DNA of 64,000 nt, from the NCBI GenBank assembly GCA_964410065.1, contig CAYPFO010000010.1:1-64000 (forward strand), read 5' to 3'. The stretch comes from Serpens sp964410065. Lineage in GTDB: Bacteria > Pseudomonadota > Gammaproteobacteria > Pseudomonadales > Pseudomonadaceae. The notes under the pieces were generated by a model. It made no database searches, was not told where the DNA came from, and saw only the letters and a list, made by a program, of their open reading frames with translations. Below, in pieces: positions 41,050 to 50,427 of the stretch (the stretch's first letter is position 1; every line of letters starts with the position of its first letter). The position numbers and the translations under genes are program-made.

Positions 41050-42171
41050 ATGCTGCTGCGCCGCATGCTCATCATGCTTGCCGTGGTCGTGCTGGTCATT
41101 CTGGCCCTGGCTGCCTACAAGGGCTATTCGATCTACCAGCAAATTCAGCTTTTCTCCGCCCCGCCGCCGCCCATCAGCGTGGAGGCCGAACCTGCGCGGG
41201 AAATCCCTTGGCAGCGTCGCCTGCCGGCTATCGGTACGCTCAAAGCCATTCAAGGCGTGGAGCTGACGGTCGAAGTCCCCGGCACCGTGCAGCAAACGCT
41301 GTTCGAGTCCGGGCAAAAGGTCACCCAGGATCAACCGCTGATCCAGATGAGCAGCGAGGTGGAACAGGCCGGTCTGGCGTCCGCCGAGGCGGCCTTGGGC
41401 CTGGCGCAAGTGGAACTGGGGCGCGCCCGCAATCTGGTCGGCCGCCAGATGATCTCGCGCAGCGAATTCGACCGACTGAACGCCGAGGCCCGTCAGGCCC
41501 AGGCAAGCGTTGAGCAATTCAGGGCCAGCCTGGCCAAGAAACGCATCCTGGCACCTTTTGCCGGCACCATCGGCATCCGTCAGGTGGAGGTCGGCGATTA
41601 CCTCGGCTCCGGCACGCTGATCGCCACCCTGCAGGATCTGTCCCGCCTGCAGGTGGATTTCTTCCTGCCGGAGCAGCGCGTACCGCAGCTGCACGTCGGC
41701 CAACAGGTACAGCTCAGCGTACCGGCCTATCCCGATGAGGTCTTTACCGGGCAGATCAGCGCCATCAACCCACGCACCGAGGAAAGCACGCGCAATATCC
41801 AGCTGCGCTCCCAATTGCAAAACCCGGAAGAAAAACTCCTGCCGGGGATGTTCGCCAATCTGGATGTCCTGCTTCCCGAGACACCCCAGCGCGTGGTGGT
41901 GCCGGAAACCGCCATTACCTACAGCCTCTACGGCAACGCGCTTTATGTGGTCAAGGACCAGCAGGATGAGACCGGCCAGGTACAGAGCGACGAGCAGGGC
42001 CAGCCTCGCAAGAGCGTAGAGCGGCGTTTCATTACTACAGGCGAACGCCGCGAAGGCCTGGTGGTGATTGAAAAGGGCCTGGCTGCCGGCGAGTGGGTGG
42101 TCAGCTCCGGCCAGCTGAAACTGGACAACGACACCCCCGTTTCTATTACCGCCCCCGCCGCCCAGCCTTGA
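41050..42171 (+). CDS. RND efflux pump periplasmic adaptor subunit
   Basis: 373 residues of the membrane fusion protein family. One N-terminal membrane anchor (MLIMLAVVVLVILALAAY), no lipobox. Lipoyl half-domains GVELTVEVPGTVQQTLFESG and KKRILAPFAGTIGIRQVEVG flank a coiled-coil hairpin. The beta-barrel segment includes GQQVQLSVPAYPDEVFTGQI, followed by a membrane-proximal domain. It links the RND pump to an outer-membrane channel and precedes the pump gene by 68 bp. The anchor and the pair without a channel gene resemble MexVW of P. aeruginosa, but I cannot confirm orthology. Confidence 0.92.
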   Translation: MLLRRMLIMLAVVVLVILALAAYKGYSIYQQIQLFSAPPPPISVEAEPAREIPWQRRLPAIGTLKAIQGVELTVEVPGTVQQTLFESGQKVTQDQPLIQMSSEVEQAGLASAEAALGLAQVELGRARNLVGRQMISRSEFDRLNAEARQAQASVEQFRASLAKKRILAPFAGTIGIRQVEVGDYLGSGTLIATLQDLSRLQVDFFLPEQRVPQLHVGQQVQLSVPAYPDEVFTGQISAINPRTEESTRNIQLRSQLQNPEEKLLPGMFANLDVLLPETPQRVVVPETAITYSLYGNALYVVKDQQDETGQVQSDEQGQPRKSVERRFITTGERREGLVVIEKGLAAGEWVVSSGQLKLDNDTPVSITAPAAQP

Positions 42172-42239
42172 ACCAGCCCCATCAGACCGTTCAAAACCTA
42201 GGCGCAGGTGGTTTTTCAATGGCCTGAGAGGATATCGCC

Positions 42240-45200
42240 ATGGCCTTTACCGACCCCTTCATCCGTCGCCCGGTGCTGGCCAGTGTGATCAGCTTGCTGA
42301 TCGTGCTGCTCGGTTTCCAGGCCTTCAAGCAACTGTCGATTCGCCAGTATCCGGAGCTGGAAAGCGCACTGATCACGGTGACCACGGCCTATCCTGGCGC
42401 CAATGCCGAGACCATCCAGGGCTATATTACCCAGCCCCTGCAACAGAGCCTGGCCAGTGCCGAGGGCATCGACTACATGACCTCGGTGAGCCGACAGAAC
42501 GTGTCGCTGATTTCCATCTATGCGCGCATCGGCAGCGACAGCGATCGGCTTTTCACGGAGCTTTTGGCCAAGGCCAACGAGGTGAAGAACCAACTGCCGC
42601 AGGATGCCGAAGACCCGGTCCTGGCCAAGCAGGCCGCCGACTCCACGGCCCTGATGTACATCAGCTTCTACAGCGAGGAGCTGTCCAACCCGCAGATCAC
42701 CGATTACCTGTCGCGGATCATCCAGCCCAAGCTGGCGACCCTGCCGGGCATCGCCGAGGCGGAAATTCTCGGCAATCAGGTGTTCGCCATGCGCCTGTGG
42801 CTCGATCCCATAAGATTGGGCGCGTACGGGCTGAGCGCGGCGGATGTCAGCAGTGCGGTGCGCCGCTACAACTTCCTGACCACCGCCGGCGAGTTGAAGG
42901 GTGAATACACGCTCACCGCGGTCAATGCCGAAACCGAGTTGAAAACCGCCGAGGCCTTCGCTGCAATACCACTGAAAACCGAGGGCGATACCCGCGTGCT
43001 GCTCGGCGACGTGGCACGCGTCGAGATGGGCGCGGAAAGCTACGACAGCGTCAGCTCCTTCGACGGCACGCCCTCGGTGTACATCGCCATCCAGGGCACG
43101 CCCAGTTCGAACCCGCTGGAGGTGATCGAACATGTACGCGGCCTGATTCCCGAACTGCAGGCGCAGTTACCGCCCAACCTCAAGCTGTCCATCGCCTACG
43201 ATGCCACCCAGTTCATCCGCGCCTCCATCGACGAGGTGGTGAAGACCCTGGGCGAGGCGGTGCTGATCGTGATCATCGTGGTGTTCCTGTTCCTGGGCGC
43301 GCTGCGCTCGGTGCTGATCCCGGTGGTGACCATTCCATTGTCGATGATCGGCGTGCTGTTCTTCATGCAGCTGATGGGTTACTCGATCAACCTGCTGACC
43401 CTGCTGGCCATGGTGCTCGCCATCGGCCTGGTGGTGGACGACGCCATCGTCGTGGTGGAAAACATCCACCGGCATATCGAGGAAGGCAAGACACCATTCG
43501 ACGCGGCCCTGGAAGGCGCACGGGAAATTGCCGTACCGGTGGTCTCGATGACCATCACCCTGGCGGCCGTCTACGCCCCCATCGGGCTGCTGCAAGGCCT
43601 GACCGGCGCGTTATTCAAGGAATTCGCCTTCACCCTCGCCGGCGCGGTGATTATTTCCGGCATCGTCGCCCTGACGCTATCACCGATGATGTGCGCCAAA
43701 CTGCTGCGCCCCACCAGCAACCCTTCCGGCCTGGCAAAGCGTATCGACCGCACGTTTGAGCGCGTGCGCCTGCGCTACCAGCGCGTTTTGCACGGCACCC
43801 TCGATACGCGCCCTGTGGTCCTGGTCTTCGCCCTAATCGTGCTCGGGTTGATTCCCGTGCTGCTGATGTTCACCCAGAGCGAGCTGGCACCCGAGGAAGA
43901 CCAGGGCGCGATCTTTCTGCTGAGCAATGCGCCGCAGCCCACCAACCTCGACTACACGAACCGATACACCGACCAGTTCCGCGACATCTTCAAAGCCTTT
44001 CCCGAGTATTACTCCTCATTCCAGATCAACGGCTTCAATGGCGTGCAATCCGGCATTGGCGGGTTCCTGCTCACCCCCTGGGACGAACGCTCGCGCACGC
44101 AGATGGAGCTGCTGCCGCTGGTACAGACGCGCATCAACCAGATTCCCGGCCTGCAGATCTTCGGCTTCAACCTGCCCTCGCTGCCCGGCACCGGCGAGGG
44201 GTTGCCGTTCCAGTTCGTGATCAACACGCCCAACGATTATGAATCGCTGCTGCAAGTGACGGACCGCATCAAGCAGCGCACCCAGGAATCCGGCAAGTTC
44301 GCCTTCCTCGACGTCGACCTGGCCTTCGACAAGCCCGAGCTGGTGGTTGAAATCGACCGGCAGAAAGCTGCTCAAATGGGCGTTTCCATGCAGGAAGTGG
44401 GGCAGACCCTGGCGGTCCTGCTGGGTGAGGGCGAAATCAACCGCTTTACGGTGGAAGGCCGCAGCTACAAGGTCATCGCCCAGGTGGAGCGTGCGTGGCG
44501 TGACAATCCCGATTGGCTGAATAGCTATTACGTGCGCAACGACCAAGGCCAGATGCTGCCGCTGGGCACGCTGATCCGTGTCCACGGCCGAGCGCGACCC
44601 ACCCAGCTCAATCAGTTTCAGCAACTCAATTCAGCGATCATCCAGGGGGTGCCCATCGTCAGCATGGGCGAAGCCATCGACACCGTACGTGCGATTGCCG
44701 AAGAAGAAGCCCCGCGCGGTTACGCCTTCGACTATGCCGGCGCGGCGCGTCAGTTCATTCAGGAAGGTGGCGAGTTGTATGTCACCTTCGCCTTGGCGGT
44801 GGCGATCATTTTTCTGGTACTGGCCGCGCAGTTCGAGAGCTTTCGCGATCCGCTGGTGATTCTGATCACCGTGCCGCTGTCGATCTGCGGCGCCCTGATC
44901 CCATTGTTTCTCGGCATTTCGACCATGAACATCTACACACAGGTCGGCCTGGTGACATTGATCGGACTGATCAGCAAGCACGGCATTCTGATTGTCGAAT
45001 TCGCCAATCAGCTACGTCGCAGCAAGGGCCTGACGCCTCGCGAGGCGGTGGAAGAAGCCGCTGCGATTCGCCTGCGACCAGTGCTGATGACCACCGCCGC
45101 CATGGTGTTCGGCATGTTGCCGCTGCTGCTGGCCACGGGCGCGGGGGCGGTCAGCCGTTTCGATATCGGCCTGGTGATCGCCACCGGCATGTCGGTCGGC

Positions 45201-45299
45201 ACGTTGTTCACGCTGTTCGTGCTACCGAGCATGTATTGCCTGCTGGCCAAACCGGATGCGTACCAGCAGGCGCTGGAACCTGCGCGATCCAACCTATAG
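42240..45299 (+). CDS. RND efflux pump inner-membrane transporter (HAE1 family)
   Basis: 1019 residues with the 12-helix, two-porter-loop RND layout: MAFTDPFIRRPVLASVISLL at helix 1, then TVTTAYPGANAETIQGYITQ. The proton-relay helix 4 has GLVVDDAIVVVENIHRHIEE with both Asp residues. The second-half counterpart is IGLISKHGILIVEFANQLRR. It is a proton-driven exporter of amphiphilic compounds. GAGGATATCGCC provides the ribosome site. No outer-membrane channel gene follows, so it would have to borrow one (an OprM-like protein, by inference). Confidence 0.94.
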   Translation: MAFTDPFIRRPVLASVISLLIVLLGFQAFKQLSIRQYPELESALITVTTAYPGANAETIQGYITQPLQQSLASAEGIDYMTSVSRQNVSLISIYARIGSDSDRLFTELLAKANEVKNQLPQDAEDPVLAKQAADSTALMYISFYSEELSNPQITDYLSRIIQPKLATLPGIAEAEILGNQVFAMRLWLDPIRLGAYGLSAADVSSAVRRYNFLTTAGELKGEYTLTAVNAETELKTAEAFAAIPLKTEGDTRVLLGDVARVEMGAESYDSVSSFDGTPSVYIAIQGTPSSNPLEVIEHVRGLIPELQAQLPPNLKLSIAYDATQFIRASIDEVVKTLGEAVLIVIIVVFLFLGALRSVLIPVVTIPLSMIGVLFFMQLMGYSINLLTLLAMVLAIGLVVDDAIVVVENIHRHIEEGKTPFDAALEGAREIAVPVVSMTITLAAVYAPIGLLQGLTGALFKEFAFTLAGAVIISGIVALTLSPMMCAKLLRPTSNPSGLAKRIDRTFERVRLRYQRVLHGTLDTRPVVLVFALIVLGLIPVLLMFTQSELAPEEDQGAIFLLSNAPQPTNLDYTNRYTDQFRDIFKAFPEYYSSFQINGFNGVQSGIGGFLLTPWDERSRTQMELLPLVQTRINQIPGLQIFGFNLPSLPGTGEGLPFQFVINTPNDYESLLQVTDRIKQRTQESGKFAFLDVDLAFDKPELVVEIDRQKAAQMGVSMQEVGQTLAVLLGEGEINRFTVEGRSYKVIAQVERAWRDNPDWLNSYYVRNDQGQMLPLGTLIRVHGRARPTQLNQFQQLNSAIIQGVPIVSMGEAIDTVRAIAEEEAPRGYAFDYAGAARQFIQEGGELYVTFALAVAIIFLVLAAQFESFRDPLVILITVPLSICGALIPLFLGISTMNIYTQVGLVTLIGLISKHGILIVEFANQLRRSKGLTPREAVEEAAAIRLRPVLMTTAAMVFGMLPLLLATGAGAVSRFDIGLVIATGMSVGTLFTLFVLPSMYCLLAKPDAYQQALEPARSNL

Positions 45300-45314
45300 G
45301 TAACTGGCCTGATG

Positions 45315-45349
45315 TAAAAAAGCCCCGACGCGCGAACGCTCGGGGCTTT
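45315..45349 (-). terminator. Bidirectional terminator between the efflux pump and small exported protein genes
   Basis: AGCCCCGA-N11-TCGGGGCT. The minus strand has six T after the stem, so it is strong for the 45385 gene; the plus strand has only TTT after it. Confidence 0.82.
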
Positions 45350-45384
45350 CCAGATGAACCAACGGTCTCCGTCACTGCCACGCC

Positions 45385-45615
45385 TCATCCGCGAGACTGA
45401 GCACTCTGCGACAAACCGTACAGCAACAGCAGCAATTCTTCTCCAGGTTGAACCGACAACATTTTCTCGCGCGCGTTGGGAGGAATCGGGCAATCCGTCA
45501 ATCCATGACTTCCTTGTACGATGCCCGGTCCCGGCTCGTGCCAGGCCGCGGTGGCCAGGGAAACCACGCCCAGAGCGCCCATGAGAAACAGGCCTCTAGC
45601 GATTGTTGACGTCAT
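45385..45615 (-). CDS. Small exported protein, unknown function
   Basis: 76 residues with a signal peptide (TIARGLFLMGALGVVSLATA) leaving about 50 mature residues, AWHEPGPGIVQGSHGLTDCP onward. One cysteine, and a C-terminal hydrophobic patch (EELLLLLYGLSQSAQ). It has a terminator of its own. The start at 45615 is chosen at the signal peptide; the 15 codons upstream are unlike one. I do not recognise the family. Confidence 0.68.
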   Translation of the reverse strand: MTSTIARGLFLMGALGVVSLATAAWHEPGPGIVQGSHGLTDCPIPPNAREKMLSVQPGEELLLLLYGLSQSAQSRG

Positions 45616-45827
45616 GACAGTAACCTCATGCTGGTTCCGCCATATGCAGCTGGTGATCACGCCGTAGGAAATCGCAGGCGAGACAGCCGAGATAGCGAAA
45701 CGTTGCGAAAGCAGAGCCTACCTGTCGTAAATGATCCTTTTTTGACTGTCCCTCACCGGCCACGCGCGACGACGCTTCTCAGCGGCCTGTATTACGCTAG
45801 ACCAGCGCAGCGACCGCCGAGCCGGCA

Positions 45828-46046
45828 CTAGACCAATGGCACCGGCACTCGGGCGCGTTCATCGGCTTCGCCAGCTTGCGCGGGCACCTGATGAGCTTCT
45901 GCCTGCAGTTCCGCCCACAACCGGGCGGCGCCGGAAAATTCGGCACCACAATCATCACTTACCTCTTCCAGATCGAAGCGCTGCACGCAGCCTTCGCCCT
46001 TGGTGGGCGGCAGGCTGGCAGTCGCGCGGCGCATTGGATCGGTCAT
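45828..46046 (-). CDS. Small hypothetical protein downstream of purU
   Basis: 72 residues, MTDPMRRATASLPPTKGEGC onward, with an acidic centre (RFDLEEVSDDCGAEF) and a helical Ala/Glu-rich second half. No signal peptide. It starts 11 bp after the purU stop with a GAGG ribosome site, so it is likely co-transcribed. It has three potential starts; the first is used. The family is not recognised, and coding status rests on operon context and codon pattern. Confidence 0.58.
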   Translation of the reverse strand: MTDPMRRATASLPPTKGEGCVQRFDLEEVSDDCGAEFSGAARLWAELQAEAHQVPAQAGEADERARVPVPLV

Positions 46047-46057
46047 GGTGGACAGCC

Positions 46058-46909
46058 TCAGGCAAAAACCACAGTCTTGTTGTCATGCACAATGACGCGA
46101 TCTTCCAAGTGGAAACGCAGACCACGGGACAGCACCATCTTCTCGACGTCCTTGCCCAGACGCACCATGGTTTCGATGCTGTCGCGATGGGTCACGCGGA
46201 CCACGTCCTGCTCGATGATCGGGCCGGCATCCAGCTCCTCGGTCACATAGTGGCAGGTCGCGCCGATCAGCTTCACACCGCGCAGCGACGCCTGGTGATA
46301 GGGCTTGGCACCCACGAACGAGGGCAGGAAGCTGTGGTGGATGTTGATCACCTGATGACGATAGCGCTGGCACAGATCAGGCGGCAGGATCTGCATGTAG
46401 CGAGCGAGCACTACGGTATCGGCGCTGTACTCGTCTACCAGGCGCGACACTTCATCGAAGGCCGGCTGCTTGTTCTGCGGATCGACCGGCACGTGGTGGT
46501 AAGGAATGCCATGCCACTCGACCATGCTGCGCAAGTCTTCGTGGTTGGAGATCACACAGGGGATCTCGCAATCCATTTCACCACTGCGCCAGCGGTGCAG
46601 CAGGTCTGCCAAGCAGTGCGATTCACGGCTGGCCATCAACACCACGCGGCGCTTTTCCGCAGAGTCGCTGATCCGCCAGACCATGGAAAATTCCTTGGCA
46701 ATGGGCGCGAAAGCTTGTCGAAAGCCGTCCAGATCAAATGGCAGCGAGTCGGCACGGATCTCATGACGCATGAAGAACCAGCCGTTCTGATTATCCGAAT
46801 GATGGCTGGCCTCGGTGATCCAGCCATTGTAAGTGGCCAGAAAGTTACTGACCTTGGCGACGATCCCGACGCCATCCGGGCAGGCGATTACCAGCCGAAA
46901 AGTGCGCAT
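46058..46909 (-). CDS. purU: Formyltetrahydrofolate deformylase
   Basis: PurU hydrolyses 10-formyl-THF to formate and THF, balancing the one-carbon pool and feeding PurT with formate. The 283-residue product has an N-terminal ACT domain (RLVIACPDGVGIVAKVSNFL) and a formyltransferase-fold domain. The catalytic Asn-His pair is in INIHHSFLPSF and the Asp in HYVTEELDAGPIIEQD. ATG 46909 begins the ACT domain directly. Confidence 0.95.
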   Translation of the reverse strand: MRTFRLVIACPDGVGIVAKVSNFLATYNGWITEASHHSDNQNGWFFMRHEIRADSLPFDLDGFRQAFAPIAKEFSMVWRISDSAEKRRVVLMASRESHCLADLLHRWRSGEMDCEIPCVISNHEDLRSMVEWHGIPYHHVPVDPQNKQPAFDEVSRLVDEYSADTVVLARYMQILPPDLCQRYRHQVINIHHSFLPSFVGAKPYHQASLRGVKLIGATCHYVTEELDAGPIIEQDVVRVTHRDSIETMVRLGKDVEKMVLSRGLRFHLEDRVIVHDNKTVVFA

Positions 46910-47355
46910 GTGTTGAAAGCTCCAATTCGCAAAGGGCTGCAATTCTAGCCGCACGCCACAAAAAGATCAGTAACGGGCTGACAATGTACTTACCCTGCGG
47001 AACAGACCACGCACCTTGAGATGCCTTGCCTCGCTTTCCTGTACGTTCGCTCGCTGACAATGCCGCTGTTGCCATTTCCTACCCTGCCCTGCAAACGTGT
47101 TTGCCGCATAGCGCATTGGCTATCAAACCTTCCAAGACTCTTACTCTGTAAACGCTTCGTTAATTCAACTATTTCTCGATCCGGTGTTATGATCGCCAGC
47201 AGGCGTTTCAACACCTCAAGTACAATTAGTTTCCTGGCGTGTGATCAAGGACGAAAAACGTTTTCAAAACTTTAAGTTCAGTTTACTTGTGCACTACAGC
47301 TGACTATCATTTGTTTCACGAATCCTGAAAACTCCTCCTATTGCAAGGAAAAAAA
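46910..47355. other. 446-bp intergenic region before mvaT
   Basis: No convincing gene. The right part (from about 47130) is AT-rich for this genome, as usual before mvaT and consistent with MvaT binding its own promoter. A possible sigma-70 pair is TTCAAC and TATGAT with an 18-bp spacer around 47160-47195; this is a weak call. Confidence 0.45.
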
Positions 47356-47730
47356 ATGTCCCTTCTCTCTGAATACCGCGCCACTAAAGAAGCCATAGAA
47401 GAACTTCAAGAGCGCCTGAAGAACCTCGAGCAGGACGAAAAGCTGCAAAAGGAAAAGCAGTTTGAAGAAGAACTGCGCAAACTGATGAGCACCCACGGGA
47501 AATCCCTGCCGGATATCATTGCCATCATTGACCCGAGCGCACGTTCTTCCAAGTCAACACTGATTGCCAAGCCTGCTCCGGCCAAGCGTACCCGCAAGGT
47601 CAAGCAGTACAAGAACCCGCACACCGGCGAAGTCATCGAGACCAAAGGTGGCAACCACAAGGTTCTGAAAGCCTGGAAAGCCAAGTGGAGCTCCGACGAA
47701 GTAGAGAGCTGGGCGACCCTGCTCGATTAA
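47356..47730 (+). CDS. mvaT: MvaT, H-NS-like xenogeneic silencer
   Basis: 124 residues. An N-terminal oligomerising coiled coil starts MSLLSEYRATKEAIEELQER. The C-terminal DNA-binding domain is the highly conserved KVKQYKNPHTGEVIETKGGN segment followed by HK-LKAWKAKW and ESWATLLD. MvaT bridges AT-rich DNA and represses horizontally acquired and fimbrial genes. ATG 47356 follows AAGGA; an in-frame TTG five codons earlier is not used. It lies between purU and sbcB as in P. aeruginosa. Confidence 0.97.
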   Translation: MSLLSEYRATKEAIEELQERLKNLEQDEKLQKEKQFEEELRKLMSTHGKSLPDIIAIIDPSARSSKSTLIAKPAPAKRTRKVKQYKNPHTGEVIETKGGNHKVLKAWKAKWSSDEVESWATLLD

Positions 47731-47741
47731 ACGTCGCTTCG

Positions 47742-47779
47742 CTTAAAAAAAACGCCAGCATTATGCTGGCGTTTTTTGT
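47742..47779 (+). terminator. Terminator of mvaT
   Basis: AACGCCAGCA-TTA-TGCTGGCGTT with seven or more T following, and eight A preceding, so it can work in both directions. An additional imperfect palindromic stretch (CCCCATACCTGGGG) lies at about 47806-47820 before sbcB. Confidence 0.92.
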
Positions 47780-47938
47780 TGTAATAATCCTGCCTCAGCG
47801 AACATGCCCCATACCTGGGGTATAACCCTATTCCGGCTCCGGATAATGGGCGGCATGAAAGCCACCCCCGTCACTCTTGCAAATAGAACAACGACGCCTT
47901 GCAGATTTCAATACTGAAATAAACAGCGCCGACAGACT

Positions 47939-49390
47939 CTAAAGCGCTTCCACGGCAGTCGGCACACCATAATCCTCAGCCCGTTGTTTGGCATAGTCCT
48001 GCCAGGCCAGCAAGATGGTGCGCTCTAGTGGCGAAGCATTCCCCAACAACTCCAGAGTGGCCGTTTGAAAGGCTGTATAGGTTTGGGGAGCCCCCATGGC
48101 GGGATCATTCAGCCGGGATCGGCAAAACGCCTGCCAGCGCTGTTGTTCATCGGCAGTCAATGTCTCGGCAAAGTTGCGCGCGCGATAGCGGAACAACAGT
48201 TCAGGTAGACGTGGATCATCGAACGGCCAACGTTCGCTTGCCAGCCTGCTCGCTTCGGCATTGCGCACCTGATCGCACAACAGACGATCCCGGTCACCCA
48301 GGAACCCGCCGTACAATTGCTGTTCCGGGTCGTCGACGCCGGCAAACTCATCGTGTGCATAGACCGTCGCCAGCTTGCCTCGCCATTGCTCCTGGGCATC
48401 CCTGAGACGCTGTGCCTGCGCCAGGCAATGATCCAGGTTGAGCTGCAACCGCTCGCGATCCTCACCGCGCAGCACGTTCAGCGGAGCCACTACCGGACAT
48501 TTGTTGATATGCAGCAGCTTCAGCGGCACGGGCAGTTGTCCCTCACTCAGTTCCGCGTGCCGCGTATAAAGACGTTCCCGCAGGGTCTCGCCATCCAGTT
48601 CCAGCAGCGGTGCCAGATCGGCCTGCAAGTCGCAAACAATCAAGGCATTGCGATTCCTTGGGTGCCAGGCCAGCGGCAGCACCACGCCCAGGTAGCTGCG
48701 CTCGGCTGAGAACCGTCCGGAAACATGCACCAGCGGCTGCAGAAGGCGAATCTGCTCCATGACCTGGGCCTTGCTGCGCAATCGATACAGGTAGTCATAC
48801 AGGCGTGGCTGGCGCTCACGCAGCAGGCGCGCCAGCCCGATCGTGGCGCGCACATCGGACAGCGCATCGTGAGCCTGACCATGATCGATACCGTTGGCGG
48901 CAGTCAGAAGCTCCAGGCGCAGGCTGACGCGCCCGTCCTGCTGCGGCCACGCGATGCCATCCGGGCGCAATGCATAGGTAGTACGCACCAGATCGATCAG
49001 GTCCCAGCGACTGTTGCCGCCCTGCCATTCCCGGGCATAAGGATCAAAGAAGTTGCGGTACAGGCCGTAGCGGGTCACTTCGTCATCGAAGCGCAGGCTG
49101 TTGTAGCCGACCCCACAGGTTCCCGGACGCGCCAGTTCGGCGTGCAGACGGGTCATGAACTCGGCTTCGCCGAGGCCCTGCTCGCGGAGGGTTTGCGGCG
49201 TGATACCGGTAATCAGGCAGGCCGCAGGATGCGGCAGGATGTCATCGGCCGGTCGGCAGTACAGATTGAGCGGCTCACCGATCTCGTTGAGCGCCTCGTC
49301 GGTGCGGATGCCGGCGACCTGCAGGGGCCGATCGCAACGCGGGTTGATACCTGTGGTTTCGTAGTCGTACCAGAATAGGGTCGGGGTCAC
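47939..49390 (-). CDS. sbcB: Exodeoxyribonuclease I
   Basis: 483 residues. SbcB degrades single-stranded DNA 3' to 5' in recombination and mismatch repair. The DnaQ-like exonuclease begins at once: TLFWYDYETTGINPRCDRPL with the metal-binding Asp/Glu, then GVGYNSLRFDDEVTRYGLYR and HDALSDVRATIGLARLL. An SH3-like and a C-terminal ExoI domain follow. I choose GTG 49390 because AAGGA lies seven bases upstream and the product then starts as in homologues. The open frame continues to 49456. Confidence 0.94.
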   Translation of the reverse strand: MTPTLFWYDYETTGINPRCDRPLQVAGIRTDEALNEIGEPLNLYCRPADDILPHPAACLITGITPQTLREQGLGEAEFMTRLHAELARPGTCGVGYNSLRFDDEVTRYGLYRNFFDPYAREWQGGNSRWDLIDLVRTTYALRPDGIAWPQQDGRVSLRLELLTAANGIDHGQAHDALSDVRATIGLARLLRERQPRLYDYLYRLRSKAQVMEQIRLLQPLVHVSGRFSAERSYLGVVLPLAWHPRNRNALIVCDLQADLAPLLELDGETLRERLYTRHAELSEGQLPVPLKLLHINKCPVVAPLNVLRGEDRERLQLNLDHCLAQAQRLRDAQEQWRGKLATVYAHDEFAGVDDPEQQLYGGFLGDRDRLLCDQVRNAEASRLASERWPFDDPRLPELLFRYRARNFAETLTADEQQRWQAFCRSRLNDPAMGAPQTYTAFQTATLELLGNASPLERTILLAWQDYAKQRAEDYGVPTAVEAL

Positions 49391-49495
49391 GGAGGCGTCC
49401 TTTTTCAGCAAGCCACCGAGTCTAGGACCTTTCAGCATGTGTTTGCGAGTGAACACACGCTGAATGACCTGCCCTTTAATGCGTATTTTTATCGC

Positions 49496-49855
49496 TTAGG
49501 CAGATGTCGCCAAGCGTTGAAAGGTGAAGTACTCGCGCAGGGCACTCACCATTTCAAGGTATTCCGGCGGTGGCGATTCAAGACGAAAACCCGAGTCGTA
49601 ACTACCGGGGGTCACGTCTTCCTGGCTCCACTGGCAGGTGCCATAAAAATCGACTGACCGCCAGCTGCCGTCCTGGGTAGGGATTTTCAAGCGCATGTCG
49701 AATCGCGCGCCCACCAGCAAAGGCCACTGGCTGATCAGCATCAGTCCTTCACAGGACACGTTGCCAAGGCAGCCTATGGGCCTATCGGTGATGCGATTGA
49801 AGACTTTCAAGTAATAGGGTAACTGGTGCCGCTGGATGGATCGCTGTCGGGACAT
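49496..49855 (-). CDS. PilZ-domain protein
   Basis: 119 residues, essentially a bare PilZ domain. The c-di-GMP motif RxxxR is R5-SIQ-R9, and the second motif is N32-x-S34-x-x-G37 (NVSCEG), with the common Asn-for-Asp change. Strands then continue as in FDMRLKIPTQDG and YGTCQWSQED. A single-domain adaptor for c-di-GMP; the partner is unknown. It lies between sbcB and a DUF4124 gene. Confidence 0.87.
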   Translation of the reverse strand: MSRQRSIQRHQLPYYLKVFNRITDRPIGCLGNVSCEGLMLISQWPLLVGARFDMRLKIPTQDGSWRSVDFYGTCQWSQEDVTPGSYDSGFRLESPPPEYLEMVSALREYFTFQRLATSA

Positions 49856-49897
49856 TGGATAATTCGCTGCTGTTGATCTGGAATGGGTCTTCTGTGC

Positions 49898-50326
49898 TCA
49901 GGCACAGAGACCCGCCACTCGTTCGCGCAATTGCTGGCGCGCCTTCGTTAGCTGTTCATCGCTGTAGAACCGATGTTGCTGCTCATCGTCCAGATAATAG
50001 AAGCGGCCACCACGCTCCAGCCTCGCCAGGTGCTCGCGCAATCGCCGACATTCCTGATTGCGCTGTGCCTGGCGTTCCCGGGCAACCTCCCGGGCCTGAG
50101 ACTGCTCCTGGCGCCGGGCATCGAACACATCCGCGACCCGCGCCTCGCGTTCGCGAGTGACCTGATCACGCTCGATAATCTGGGGTTGTACCACGATGAG
50201 GTCGGCATCCGCGCCGGCTTGCGCTCTCGAACCGAAATGCACCCGCCCCTGGGTATCGGTCCAGCGATAAATCTCGGCTTGAGCCAATAGTGGCAACAGA
50301 ACAAGCCCAAACAACCATGATCGCAT
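49898..50326 (-). CDS. DUF4124-domain exported protein
   Basis: 142 residues with a short signal peptide (MRSWLFGLVLLPLLAQA). The DUF4124 motif follows at once (EIYRWTDTQGRVHFGSRAQA). A long charged helix, rich in Arg/Glu/Gln (about residues 50-110), comes next, then a C-terminal segment with RFYSDEQLTKARQQL. Likely periplasmic. The function is unknown. Confidence 0.85.
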   Translation of the reverse strand: MRSWLFGLVLLPLLAQAEIYRWTDTQGRVHFGSRAQAGADADLIVVQPQIIERDQVTREREARVADVFDARRQEQSQAREVARERQAQRNQECRRLREHLARLERGGRFYYLDDEQQHRFYSDEQLTKARQQLRERVAGLCA

Positions 50327-50427
50327 CGAGTGTTCTCCTCCCTGAGAACCCGAGCTTAGCCGCTAGCAACCATCGCTACCAGCCTGACGATGACGATTGC
50401 AACCTTCAAAACAGCCCCGCAGCGCTT

